In this document: piece by piece, positions 10,851 through 23,800 of the stretch | Layout: every line of letters starts with the position of its first letter | Position numbering within the stretch: position 1 is the first letter of the stretch | Assembly (NCBI RefSeq): GCF_024763615.1 | Contig: NC_077223.1 | Location: 39,866,627-39,930,626 of the forward strand | DNA from: Phlebotomus papatasi | Lineage: Eukaryota; Arthropoda; Insecta; Diptera; Psychodidae | Length of the DNA: 64,000 bases | Direction of reading: 5' to 3' | Made by a program: the position numbers and the translations under genes | The notes under the pieces: model-generated | Seen by the model: the letters and a program-made list of their open reading frames with translations, nothing else | Database searches by the model: none | Told to the model about the DNA's origin: nothing

Positions 10851-11913
10851 GTACCAAATTTCGGTCAGCTTTCAATTTCGGCCACTTCTTTTATTCCTCA
10901 AATTTCTATGAAATTCCAGTTTTGGCATACTTTAGAGACTTTATAATGCAAAAGAAAATTTTTAAAAAAAGGTCGTTTCGACCAACAAGATGATGTGAAA
11001 AATATTTTGCAAGAATTCCAAAATGGCAAGGAACTAAGAGGATCAAGGTGGCCAAAATATTACTCAAAGTTATGTCTATATTTTTATTCATTTTAAAATG
11101 TTTTAAAAATGATTTAAGAGAAAACAAAGATGATAAACTAAGGTTCCAAGCAACACTCCGTAAAAAGAAGGAACAAAAATTCAATTTGTTTTAAGAATAT
11201 TACATTTCAAACTTAAGATTTCGATTCTTCTTAACCTTTCGTGATACATTGAGTTAAAATTTTAGAGCACCGCTCTATAATGCAATTTCCCAGGGTTTAA
11301 ATCCCCTGTATATTACCAAAAAATATCGAAGATTATTTTCCAGTGAACTTTACTGAACTTAATATTACAGAGCTTAGGGCTTATTGGTATATAAGCTTAA
11401 ACACCATCCTTGTATTAGAAAAATTCAAGAAGGTCTAATTCCTTCATGCATTATTATTATTATTTATGTTTTTATTCTGATAGCGTTTAGCTAAAGTATT
11501 TTCTAAGTTAAAAAAGCTCTTAAAATGTTAAAAAAAAAAATTCAAGCTAAGATTTGTAAAATTCTGCACTAAATCTCATCCACAATAAATGAAAACTCTT
11601 TGCATTTTCGGAAAAAAATATGGGAACTCTGTCAAATTTCGTACATGTTACAAATAAACCTGAATAAAAGTATAGATTAAAAGTATAGTAGGTACTTCGT
11701 GCGTTATATTCAAGCTTTTTGAAGTCTCCTGCCGTTCCAGAATTCTTCCAAGGATTTTTCTGCAAGATCTCTTTCTTAGAGGGACTATCTCTTGATATTC
11801 CTTCTGATATTCTTGGTAGTATAACCTCTGAAAATCGAAAAACTTAAAATCTTATCTATTTTGAAAAACAAAAGAAGTGTCCGATATTGCAAACTGTCCG
11901 AAATTTGGTATAC
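10851..11913. mobile_element. TIR element (ACCAAATTTCGG ends), interrupted copy
   Basis: Left GTACCAAATTTCGGTCAGC and right CTGTCCGAAATTTGGTATAC are inverted. The left 380 bases match the compact copy at 43410-43821 along most of their length (for example 'tatttttattcattttaaaat'). The extra ~600 bases at the right include tRNA-like and AT-rich debris, so this copy is probably interrupted. Confidence 0.55.
11235..11315 (+). repeat. tRNA-like (SINE-type) remnant
   Basis: A B-box-like GGGTTTAAATCCCCTG lies about 30 bases after TAGAGCACCGCTCTATAAT, the spacing of the second half of a tRNA. There is no credible acceptor stem. Probably a SINE fragment nested in the TIR element. Confidence 0.25.
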
Positions 11914-11999
11914 TTTTCCTATACGATTTTCTTTTCTCTTGGAAGAAGTGACACTTGTTAATTCAAGGATTATTGCACTTACCTAAATATGACACTATT

Positions 12000-12142
12000 A
12001 AAAATAATTGGCCTGCATTCTCGATGCTTTTGGGCTTTCTGCAATTTTTCCAATGATAGTGATAGAGGGTATGTCAGTAGCAGAGGCGGCTATGTGCAAT
12101 AGCAAGTTTGTAATAAAGAACTAAATGAATGAATGAATATTT
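12000..12142 (+). repeat. Possible retroelement 3' end with (AATG)n tail
   Basis: GAGGCGGCTATGTGCAATAG is followed by TTTGTAATAAAG and a short AATGAATGAATG run, an arrangement seen at 3' ends of some non-LTR elements and SINEs. There is no associated coding region, so this is weak. Confidence 0.25.
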
Positions 12143-12169
12143 CACAATTATGTGCATCCATATTGGACT

Positions 12170-13010
12170 AAATTCTTCCCAGATCTCCCAAATGGGACCT
12201 TATATGGCTGGTACATTTTTTTTCGCATATATGGAAAATTACATCCAATAAATATCTCCGACAGTGGAGAAGCATCGCATAAATAAACAATGCAGAATTG
12301 TCACTTGGGACGTCGTCAATTTCTCCGGTGACACATAAAAACTGCCCTTAAATCCTCCCAATTAGTGGTGCGAACGGGACGTTTTTTTTTGTTATCATTT
12401 CAAGCGCCGAAACTTCGTATTACATTTTTCCAATATTTTACGTGACCATCAATTATTATAATCCACTTAATTTCGCTCACAATTTTTTCCTCCGTGTTTT
12501 CCACTCTTTTCTGCGCGCGCGAAAATAAAACCAGCTAAAGCTCTAACGTGGAGGAATGTTTTCACCCCCTATTTGGAGTTGGATATTTTTTTTCTCTGCA
12601 AGCCCTCTGGACTGAAAGTTTTCCTCTTCAATATTCAGGAGTCAACCCTAAATCGCACCATTCTGCGGGTGCAACAAAAGAGTTTTCATAGAGCCCAGCA
12701 AAGCAAAGGGGTCAGGGGGATGTAGTATGACGATAGGGAAAAATTGCAGTCCAGGAAAAATAATGCAATTACATATTTTTACGCTTTACGTCCGTATAAT
12801 AATTAAAAATTTATTATCGAGAGACTGCCATTGGCGCATAAATTGTATGCATTTGGGTGAAGGCAGTGTGAAAAATTTAATTATTAATTCCAATTCATCA
12901 ATAGCCCCTTTCTGCAATTTTTCATTCCTTCACGGGCTTTTCCTCAACTTTTCCCATACTCGAGCAACATTTGCCATTGAATACATTTTGTAAGGGTAGA
13001 AAATATTAGT
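12170..13010. promoter_or_regulatory. Non-repetitive stretch upstream of pdm3 exons, function unknown
   Basis: No transposon ends were recognised. It includes CCATATTGG (a CArG-like box), a GTGACACATAAAA block, CAATTAGTGG and TAATTATTAATT homeodomain-type cores, and a GCGCGC patch. It may be intronic regulatory DNA of pdm3. No protein-coding exon could be supported. Confidence 0.2.
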
Positions 13011-13946
13011 GTAATATTTATTGCGTAATTATTGTGTGATATGACATTGCACAAGAAAACATTACAATTATTAATTCTATAATATTTTTAGAAAAGTATT
13101 ATTCATATGTTAATAAATATTTTATACTTGAAGAAGATACTATAGTTCTATTTGGTTTCCGATTGGCTGAAGCTTTGAATGATTTTAAGTTCGAACCAAT
13201 AAGAAAACCCAGTGGAATTTTAGTAAATCAAACGCCTGGAAAGTTGGCCTTTTTATATTGAGCTATTTGAAGCCAATTCCTAAATTTATCTCGGACTCAG
13301 CTCACAGTGCTCCAAGGAAACAATTTATTTAAACAAAAATTTAGTATATTTATCCCTCCATACGGAAAGGTATCTTATAATACGGAAAAACTTCTCACTT
13401 TTTAAATATTTAGCATAACGATCACCAGTGCAGAAAAATTCCCATACGCATTTGTATGTGAAAGTAAGAAATTGGGTTCAACTTTGAAGGCCACTCGCCG
13501 GGGACTAGTAGTAAATGTTTTATGGGATAAAACGTAGAGTTAAATATTTAATCTTAAGTCATATTTTATTTTTTTTCTTATTTTCCAATTGGATAAAACT
13601 CAAAAGCAGTCATAGACGGAATATATCACAGAACACGATGAAAATAAAATATTTTATCTTTATAATTAATAAATTACTGAATCTTTTAAGATATTTTAGT
13701 TTCATGTTGTTTTCTGATTAGCTGGAACAGTGAATGCTTATGTATGAATGATTATGTAGGGGAAGGCTTCCAAGCTTCGCACATACTCTGGTTTCGAACA
13801 CTTCATATTTTCCCATATTTCTTTAATGTATCTGACCTATTTTTACAGGAAATGTGTGGCCTAAGACTAACATTGTGAATTGGAGGCAGCCAAAATCCCG
13901 AAAATCAAATCCCGAATGATTAAAATCCTGAAATGGATGAAATTAT

Positions 13947-14222
13947 ATGGAGGATAATGACTATGTCCAAGTTATTGGGAGTACCTTGCCACTCTTTCTA
14001 CAGTCGCAAACTGTTGATTTTATTTCGAGCGTCTTGAGAAATCGTCAGCTCAAATATTTGACAGAATTTCATCATCCGGGTTCATCCGTTAGGTCTTTAT
14101 ACCTCATTGTGCCTAGGTCGGGGAGCCGCATTCGTCATAGCTCTCTCTTTGTCGAGGGAGTTACTCTTTTGAATGAACTTCCCAGAGAGGAAAAACTGCG
14201 CCTTACGGGCTTCAGACCTTAA
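13947..14222 (+). pseudogene. Non-LTR retrotransposon ORF2 C-terminal fragment
   Basis: About 90 codons resemble the C-terminal tail of the retroelement at 28860-29159. Shared landmarks in the same order are VDFIS near the start, YL(T/A)E, GS(R/S)..S..L.VP, G.GSR, S(L/I)FVEGV and LPRE. No polymerase core is present, and the fragment is flanked by MITE sequence. It is a dead scrap, not a host gene. Confidence 0.6.
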
Positions 14223-14404
14223 GGCTTAGCTATATGGCTTAACTTCTCTAATTCCTTATCAGTTAAGATTTGTTGGGAAATATGACTTAGTATTGGACAT
14301 TATGGGCAAATGATTCGGTTAATTTTGAAAAATCAATAAAATTGGTTGCTATTTTGAAATTTGAGACTTTCAGGAACTGGGCTAAACCTCAGGTCTGAAG
14401 CCGG
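14207..14404. mobile_element. MITE, GGGCTTCAGACC ends
   Basis: Left GGGCTTCAGACCTTAAGG and right CTCAGGTCTGAAGCC are inverted. The interior 'aataaaattggttgctatttt' type block is shared with the copy at 22680-22876. A third, more diverged copy is at 37237-37467. About 200 bp. Confidence 0.6.
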
Positions 14405-14853
14405 CCTTATCCAAACCTTTTTGGTATCGTAGTTATAGTATAGTTATAGTATAGTTTTCTTTTATTTTCTTTTATTAGCTTTACAAAAATATTAGTCCTT
14501 CTCCTAAAAAAAAAATATAATAAGGCACAATTTGTAGCTTTGTAATAAAGCTCTCTAAAAAAAACGTTTCAATCAAAATATAAATTAGATCTTGAGATAT
14601 TAAATCCTTTATAGAGAATTTTGAAACATTGGTACAATTTTTCCGACACCGCACAACATCTAAGGCAAAGTGTGTGCGGATCCTAAAAGCCTTCCCCTAA
14701 AAATTCCATTTAATTCCATCTTGTTCTCTAATTTATAAACATTTTTAAAATTGAAAATCTTCAATTTATTTTAAGTGTTAAAAAAAATATAAGAAGTTAA
14801 ATCCTATTTTGTCGAAATGTTAACTAAAGTTAGCTCATTTTTATCTTATACAG

Positions 14854-17800
14854 GATAACGAAAGGGATGGTGATCATTCTCCGCCGGAAAGTCCACATCA
14901 CGTGGCAGCTTCACACATGAACGAGCGTTTGGCCACGGGGCTATTTAGTGCCTCGATCCTCGGCGGAGATCGGCCGCCGTCATCTGAGCACGCAAAAGCG
15001 GCTGCTGCAGCCGCTGCTGTCGCTCAAGCCCATCTAAATGGAACTAGTGAGTACATATCGTTCGATGTGGTGGCTCTGAAGTCACGACAAACCCCCATAA
15101 TCACAAGATATCTAAACTTTGTGTTATGATCTTTTTTGATTCAATAGTGCAGGGAATGCTAAATCTCCAGAAGCTCCAGAATCTCGCCTCTATTCAGCAT
15201 GCGTCAATGCCGCCGTCACTTAGTGGACTTCAGGGGCTGGCGGCTGGTCTATCAGGATTGAATTCGCCGCTGAATTTGAGTGTGACGGGAAGTGGAACAC
15301 CGACAGGCTGTAGCACTTCTGGCGCCGGCGGCAGTGCTGGAGATGGTGGGCAACCACCCACAATCGGAAGTGCACAGCTGCCGCAATTAATTCTAGCCTC
15401 GGGACAACTGGTGCAGGGCATTCAGGGGGCGCAACTGCTAATACCCACGTCACAAGGTAATTTGTCATTACGGCACCAATGCAATTACACACGGACGCCT
15501 CGTGATGCCACGAAACTTGACTGCTGTTAGGGGGTTGGGAAAATGCAAATGATCCCGGGTCTCCGGGTAAAGAGATTGGGAAGCTGCAGCTTTATTAAAT
15601 TTTCCTCTGTTGGAAATATGCTTAGGGATTGTGCAGAGAAACTCCAATGTAATATGGAAAATGTGATAAACCCCAAGCACTTACAAACCTTATCGGGATG
15701 ATAATTTTCAGAATTATTTATTGTTAAATTTTGTCACTCTGGGTTTCACTAAGAGCGTATTTAAAATAAAATTTTTCGATTTTAGGAATTGCAACTCAAA
15801 CCATTCTCACAATTCCTGTGAGCCAACAAGTCCACTCAAATGAGCAATTGGTGCAGCATTTAGCGGCTCTGAGCAATGGCAATGCAAACTTAAATGGTCC
15901 CGTGACACCGCCAATGCTCAATCGTCATCTATTGTCAAATGGAGTCCAGCAACTTCTATCTGCAGTCCAGCCGACGCTCTTTGGAGCCACAAGTCCCCAC
16001 CAAACTATGCCACAGGCTCCAGTAACACCTTCAGCTAGTGTCTCACCACGAAGAATGGCATCAGCGTCACCGCCACTTAGCCATCATGCCGGTCGCAGCC
16101 TCCATACTTCGCCGAAAGCTAGTCCACCACGTGGAAGTAGCTCATCGGGACATCATCCATTTGATAAACTACCAACAACAACAGCTACCAGTACTTCACA
16201 AGCCCCCCACTCGCCTCTCTACTCTGCCACGCCGTCCAATGGCCATGGAGCCGCCGGCGGGCAGCAAATGACACCTGGAACTACGTCCCAGAGTCAAACA
16301 TCCTTACATCATACAGCAACAAGCACAAGCAGACACTCACCCATTCCAACAGCTATGAACAGGTTAGTTTTTCTTATCCAGGGGGGTGACATTAACTGTG
16401 AAAAATGCGACCAGTTTTAGTGTAACTTTTTTCCTGTTTTCGTACACATTTCACGAGATATCTCCAAAACTACATAGGCTGCCAATTTGCGGTTTTCGGT
16501 TGCCTATTCTATATTAAATTGACTTTTATTTTGTATTTGTATCATTTGCTAATTCATTCTACAAGGACAGAAAACACCTAATAAACTCAAAATTTTTTTC
16601 GGCACGCTAGAAACATTTTGGAAACATAGGAAACGTCATGCCCCTATTCTTACTCATGAATTATCCAAAGCTCTTACAATATTTCAGTGAATAATATTTG
16701 ACTGTCAAAAAAGATAAAATTATTTTTACTGTAGCACTTTAAAATTATGCAAACTCCGCCCATAAATTTGCTAAATTTTCTTCAATTAATAATAATCTAA
16801 ATTAAGATAATAACTTTAAAAAATAGGCCACACCCCTTTCTAAACTTCAAATGGCAATATACGCGTCAACTTGGTTTTTTTAAGAAATTTCCGAGAAAAT
16901 TCCTCTTTCACCATTTAGGTCAAAGTTTCCTCAGATCAAAAAAAAAAATTAAAATAAAATATAGTTTATTAGATAATCGGCATATTACAAGTGGGCGTGG
17001 CCTCCAAGTGAGCGTACCATCACTAAGCTTTTATTAAACAATAATTCGCGGAATTTAATTTTCGCTTTATTCAGCACTTTATGGTTAGATCACATTAATA
17101 TTTTCATAATAATGGAGCTGGTTAATTGGATCAATGTTAATTTTTAAATGACGAGACCTTGCCTATTAGTAAAGTAATCTGTTTGGACAGTTAACCTACT
17201 TTTAAACGAGGGTATTTTAAAAATGCACCCCACTGTGCTATGCACCGGCGAGTCTTGGAAAATCTCCTCTTGAGGTTTGTGTCTGAATAAAATCTCCCAG
17301 TTAACTGTTATAATACTCCCATTTGTGTCCCGACTAAAATGGAAAGTCAAGCAGACATTCCATTTTATTCCGAAACGTTTCGAACTTGCTTTGAGGTACG
17401 TGGTATTGGCAATAATTTAATAGAAGTCAAAGGGTTACCAAGTAAATATTAATAGTTGATGAAAAATAAATTAAAAAAGATATTAAGCCCAAACAGAAGT
17501 AGATTTTAATTCTCCAATAGTGTCTTGGATAAAAGGTAAATGGACCTCTATTTGCACAAAAATTCGTTGAAGTTGGAAGAATTCAAATTCAATTTCGAAT
17601 TTTCGTACTAAATTTTCGAACAAGGTGGGGAAAATTTATCATATATCACACTAAGAGGCTGGCAAAAGAGTTACTCAGTGATAATGGAATGATTAAATAA
17701 TGGGAAAAGAACAGGAAACGTCGTTGTTCTGTTTTTTTCTCACAACAAATGTGAAGACTGTCACATTTTGAAACTTGAGCAATTCGAAATTCGAACAGGA

Positions 17801-20800
17801 TGTAACTTCCGCCACCTTGCGAAAGTATTAAGAGAAGTCTCTTTTTTGGATCTTCAAATAGATTTTCGAATTTTTCAAGATCTACTTCTGTACGGAAAGA
17901 TTTTATCAAACTCGTCTCACCGCAGGGTTTTATGACATGTTGTCAGGAATTTAAGGAAACATCGTCAGTTGCTTTACAATCCGAAAACGTTTTGCTAATG
18001 AAGTTGCTTTACAATAGCTAATATTTAGTTTTCCGTTATATAATTCATGAGAGCTAAACTTTATGAAAACCTTCATCTTACTTTAATACTCCTTGTGTTC
18101 TCTTGATAGCAATATTTCGGTTTTTGGAGATTTTACTCAACAGATCTTCTCCTCATGTGTGTTGTGGAACTGTTATTAAAAAATAGAGACACAATCTATT
18201 AAAATGAAAATTAAATTTACTAAACAATTTCACGGTAACACTAGGCATTTTTAAAGATATCCTTGGTGAAATATGTGAAAACTCTTGAAGAAGTTATTTT
18301 TGTGCGCCAGAAGGTAGATAATTTCCACTGAGAAAGCTCAATACGATATTCTGTGCGCCAGAAGGTAGGCAATTGTCACTGACTGAGAGATAGCTCAGTG
18401 AGATATTTTTATTTCGAAAGAACAGTTTCGAATCAAAAGTTCCCCTATTAATACCGCCTTAGGAAGCATCTAGACGTGGGGATTTTATTTCTAAACCGCC
18501 ATTTTGACACAAAAGTCCCCCATTGAACTTTAGACCAGTGCATTTTTGCCTACCTTTTGGCTCTTAAAATCTCCCTCTTCGAAAGCTCCATTTGTTTATG
18601 TTCTAATATTTTGACATTTCAAGCGATTTTAAATTGTTTTTCAATAGTTTTTCTCGTGAACTATTTTTAAAGTTATCAAGAGTCAAAAAGCAGCTGAAAT
18701 AGGGACACGGAATCGATCACTCTTCTGAATGTATCGTTTAATCTTCATGAAAAATATGGTCGAATTGTTAAATAGACATCCTTAAATAGAAATAAAGAAA
18801 TAATTAAATAAAATAGAGTTAATTTATAGAAAAATAAAAACTTAGGATATTTTTTTTATAATTTAGCAACAATATTGGCATAAAATCCTGCGGTAGGACG
18901 GTTTTGATATAGAGAATGGGTGTCCCATCTCAGTGTTCGTCACTAAGCATAAATATTAACTTTACCACTCTTTAACAAGTTCTTTGATTGTAAAACACTA
19001 TGTGATTGACGTTTGAAACGTTTCAAAATAAAACAAAAAGTCTTCCAGACTATCTATTATATTTTAGTTAGAGCACACTTAGGGAATTTATAATAGAGAG
19101 TGGAGAAAATTTATCTCAGGAATGAACCACTAGGGGAAATTTCCCGAGACTCACCGGTGCATAGCACAGTGGTGTGCATTTCGAAATCCCTCGTATTGAA
19201 GACGCCTTAGAGTTTGGGAAAAAAGAAAGATGGCTTTCAATAAAAATGAAAGGAAAGAATTCAATTTTAAGAGGATTACTAAATAATACAGGCGGCCGCC
19301 GCGGTTATTAGCCGCCGCTTCAATTTATCGAAGCACATCTCTAAATTTTTAAATCAGAATTTTAGGATTAGAATTTTATTGATTGATGCCCACGTTTCGT
19401 AAATAACATTTAGGACTATCCAAATAAATAATTCGCAAAATACTATCTTTCACAGGTTGTCCTCGCAAAATGGGGAAATAACCATCACAAAGGCTCATGG
19501 TCCATCACCGAGCCATAGTTCATCGGGGTCTGGGTCAAATCATCCCTCAAGTCAACACACTGTGCCCCCCATGAAGCTCAGTCCGTCCTCGATGCACCTT
19601 TCGCCGACGGGAACCGACAATTCCAATGCGGATTTCCTAGCTGACTCTCCAAGTAAGTTGCTTCTGATCCATTTACACCCTTGAAAAGCCCAATTAAATC
19701 GTAGTGCAAATATATCATTGCCAAAGCTGAAAATCCCTAATTATGTGGCAGTATTGATAAATTTTCAACTTATTATGTAACACATTGTTAGCACCGTTAC
19801 CACCCACCCCATATCACCCAATTGCTGGTATATTGTTCGTTGATGAAGGTACATTGGGGTGGGAGAATTAGTTTGAGTGGAGAGAACGTCATTTCGGCTT
19901 CAATCAATTTGTTTTGCCACCCCCTATCTCATCTAATTAGTGCGTAATGACGTCAATTTGTCGCCAAATTCGAATTAGTCTCATTGATTCCCCAAATGCT
20001 AACATGAAGATTCACATGTTGAACAATCCTCCCAAATGGTTCTTTTTTTTTGCAAAACTATACTATCACCTTCCAGATGAGCCCACCATAAATCAAGCCA
20101 CATGCAATGTGGTGGATGGAATTGACCTGGATGAGATCAAGGAGTTTGCCAAAGCATTCAAATTGCGACGACTTTCACTGGGATTGACACAGACACAGGT
20201 CGGCCAGGCACTTTCGGTGACAGAGGGTCCGGCCTACAGTCAGAGTGCGATTTGCAGGTAAGGATTAAAGATAGACTTAAGAAAATAAATAATATTTCAG
20301 ACTTAGCCTACAATGTGCTCTATTCTCATTTGCAAGGAATTTTAATGTAGTTTTTATTTGAATGGGTTATTGAGATACAAAAATAAATTTTAGTCTTAAA
20401 AAAAGTAAATGTATAAGTCATGACAGTGACTAACTTCACAGTTCCTAAAGTCTTGCAGACTTTATAAATCAGAAGTGGGATATATCTACCACGTCTTATA
20501 TCTTAGACGGCTAGACAGACTTACGGCTTAAGCCGAAAGACGGCTTAGTGGGCTCAGTGAGAAACTGATGAAAATATAGTTTAATCATCTTTTTGTTTAG
20601 AATTACGATAAGTTATCTCTACGCTTAACTCTTTCCGGACCACAACATATCCAGCGAACGAATTTCAGTAAAACTCACTTTATTGTAAGTCTTACTGGTC
20701 AAATATGATACTTTTGTTGAGAAAGAATTTTTCCGCCTCTGGGAAATTGGAAAATTCATGGGTACTCTCGTCCCCAAAAGAACGAAAAGGAGACAAACTT

Positions 20801-23800
20801 CAATTTTCCGAAAGCCAATAATAACAGTTTTGTGAATTATTTTTGAGTGTCAAATGGCTCCTTTACAATGTTGATCGCTAAAAGAAGAAGAATTATTGAC
20901 CAGTATCTTGTGGGATGTCCAGGAAGTGGTCAAGAAGACACCAAATTCCTGCTTGCCAACAGATTCCTCAAAATATTTCACACAATAACACTTTAAAACA
21001 CATTTCTTTCAACACGATGTTATTGTAGACACATTAAGCTTTCTCAAGAGCCAAAAAAACACTTCATCGACAATCATAATTCATTAAAATCAGGAAAAAC
21101 AGGAAAAACTTCCCCGAAAGCAATCTTCCACGCTGCCAAATGTCAAAATTATCGGCCATATTGGCAAAAATGTTGCTCCCGCTTGATATTTGGTTATAAG
21201 GTTGGTGCCAAAAAGCAAATGCCGGGCATTGGCGGGATAACCTTACATTTGACCTCTAGATTTTTGGGAACGAGAGTACCCATAAAGTTTGAACAAGTTT
21301 TTTGAAAATTTAAGAAAAAATTGTTTTTCGAATTTATGTAATCTGTAATTGTTAGCTATACTTATTGGCAACGAAAGGTTTTTCCTTATTCTGGTCTAGA
21401 AATATCAAAAAAGTCACAATATCTACAAGGAAGCAGAAAATCGAAAATTCACGATTTTTGACCAAAAATATCTAAGCTGAGGAGTTAATTAGGATTCTGC
21501 AAAAAATATACTAGATTTGGACATCCTTATAGTTTGTAATTATGCAGAAGAATCGGATTTTTATCGATTCTAGATAGTCTAAAAAAATTGTTGTTTCCAT
21601 GGGTACCCAGAGTCCCAAAGGAGACGAAAGAGTTAAGTCACAGGTGTGTCCAGCACATTACAAATGTACTATTTTTCGAGCATATACAAACAGAAGCACT
21701 CACCAAAGATGGTGATAAGTAGAAGGCATAATGTAACAGGTTAAAAATGACAAGTTAAATATTTTCCAAAATAACAAAACAAAGAACGAGATTTCAAAAT
21801 CTTTCCATAGGCAGCCCCCATTAATATACCCTACCGTCGTTACAAGTATAAAAAAGAGAAAAAAAATTGTAATTTTGAGCCCACTGGAATTCAAGTGGAA
21901 CTCTACTGAAAGAACAATTCTAAAAATTTAAATTTCTACCACTTATAGCCCACCTCTTGTAATATATCTTCGCATTTCAGACGATTTCAGAGAATTAACT
22001 TCACGTTATTTGTCTGTCTGTCTACCTATAACTAGAACTAGAAGTCAAATGATTAAAGATATTGACTTCTGACCTTTCAGGACCCTTCATAAAACAGTCC
22101 AAAAACATTTCATTCCTATCCAAAAACATGTTTTTTTTTTTTTGGAAACGTTCGATTTTTCTTTATTTTAGTATATTTCAGTGATTTCTTAGGCGAACTT
22201 TTCGCCCATATACGAAAATACCGGATTTTCGTAAGTATTTTAAGTATTTTTCAGTCCAATGGAATCGCTTTAGGGATCCTTGGAAAGATTTTTGAGTTTC
22301 TGACAAGTTTGAACTGATTCCATTCAACTATGAACCAGTAATAGTTGACTTATTATCCCTCTAAGGACAATAAGGACACCGGTGTCACAAAATATTCCTA
22401 CATCTTTCTAAAGTTATGTTTTTCTCTAAGAAATAAGAAGAAGTAATTTTTTTTTATCCCCAATTTTCTAGCCTCTCGTCCTTAAAATGTTAACCGCTTG
22501 ATTTTTAACTGAAATTAAATAGTCCTATGCTGTTTTTATGATTGCTGATGAAGAGACGACGTTAATTTGTCTAGAAATAGTAGAACTAAGTTATTTAAGA
22601 TGATCTTTTGAGCGATTTATGAATCGATCCAAAGTGAAACTATGATGAACCGGTACTTCTGAGATATAAAATCTAATACGGGCTTCACACAAGGCTTAGC
22701 CATATGGCTTAACTTCTCTAATTTCTTATTATAATCAAGATTTTTTGGAAAATTATCACTTAAGATTGGACAACATGGCCAAGTGATCCCCATTAAATTT
22801 TGAAAAAGCAATAAAATTGGTTGCTATTTTGAATTTCGAGATCATCGGGAACTGGGTTAAACCTTAGGTCTGAAGTAGGTCTAAATCAAAAGTTCGAGTA
22901 TTTGGCAAAGCTAGGAAGCTTAATAATTTATTCCTTTTTACACTAATTCCTTACAGGAAAAAATCAATGTTGAACAAATAATTTCTATAATTAATTTTAT
23001 AAATAAAAGTTAGTTTTCCTAGATTAAAAATTAATTTTAAATTGACCAATTTTATAGGTAGCACTAAATAAAAAAGTGTTTTTTTTTCTCTTAAAGTAAC
23101 ACATTTTCACAGGCAATCATCGGAAAATCCTTGTTGAAATTATAGTGCCAGAGTCATCTTGACAATTGCTTCTAGAATAATTTGAATCAGTAGAATATGA
23201 TTTCATTGATGATTTAACCCTTTAACAAGACACCTTTTACGGACCGAAAATCAACAATAAAAATTTAACCGATAAACAAAATCAATGAAACTTTTTACAT
23301 CTGACTTTGGAAAATCCAACAGAGTCTGATTCGGTACATTTTTTACCTCTACGAGTGATATCGACAAAAATAGCCCAAAATTTAAAGTAATTTTCCTGAC
23401 AGTACCAATAAATAATAATTTTCAGTCTAATGAAAAATATGTATTATGTATGAGTATTGTAGTTTCTTTTCTTAAAACGGTTTTACTTAAAAAAAATTGG
23501 AAGTATAAAAAATAATTAAAAATCATTTTTCAATATCACAATTTAAATATTCGTCGTTTTTAAACTTATATATTTACTATTTATATAGCAAATAGCTGGA
23601 GACTTGCAAGAAATATCCTAAATTCCTTCAACCTTCTACTTTGCAATTACGTACAAACATAAGAAAAATATGTATAACTTTAGGTAGTCAGGAAAAATTA
23701 TTTTCTTTATGGGGCACTGGTGTTCCAATCGTTCTTAAAGGGTTAAGAATCTTCCGAGAAGTTTTTTCTCTTTTCTCTCCATAAATTATCTTATTAAATA

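Larger units (their letters stand above)
13759..14697. mobile_element. Composite MITE (GGGGAAGGCTT ends) with inserted fragments
   Basis: TA|GGGGAAGGCTTCCAAGC at left and AAAAGCCTTCCCC|TA at right form terminal inverted repeats with TA flanks (939 bp). The left ~120 bases match the compact relative at 1111-1327. Inside lie a reverse-transcriptase C-terminal fragment (13947-14222) and a GCTTCAGACC-ended MITE (14207-14404). It ends about 155 bases upstream of the first visible pdm3 exon. Confidence 0.6.

Noticed and set aside
15220..15680. Minus-strand frames over pdm3 exons
   Set aside because: Antisense to low-complexity pdm3 coding sequence; no independent support.
16038..16271. Second plus-strand frame within the third visible pdm3 exon
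   Set aside because: Out-of-frame reading of Ser/His/Pro-rich coding DNA; the pdm3 frame is fixed by phase at both junctions.
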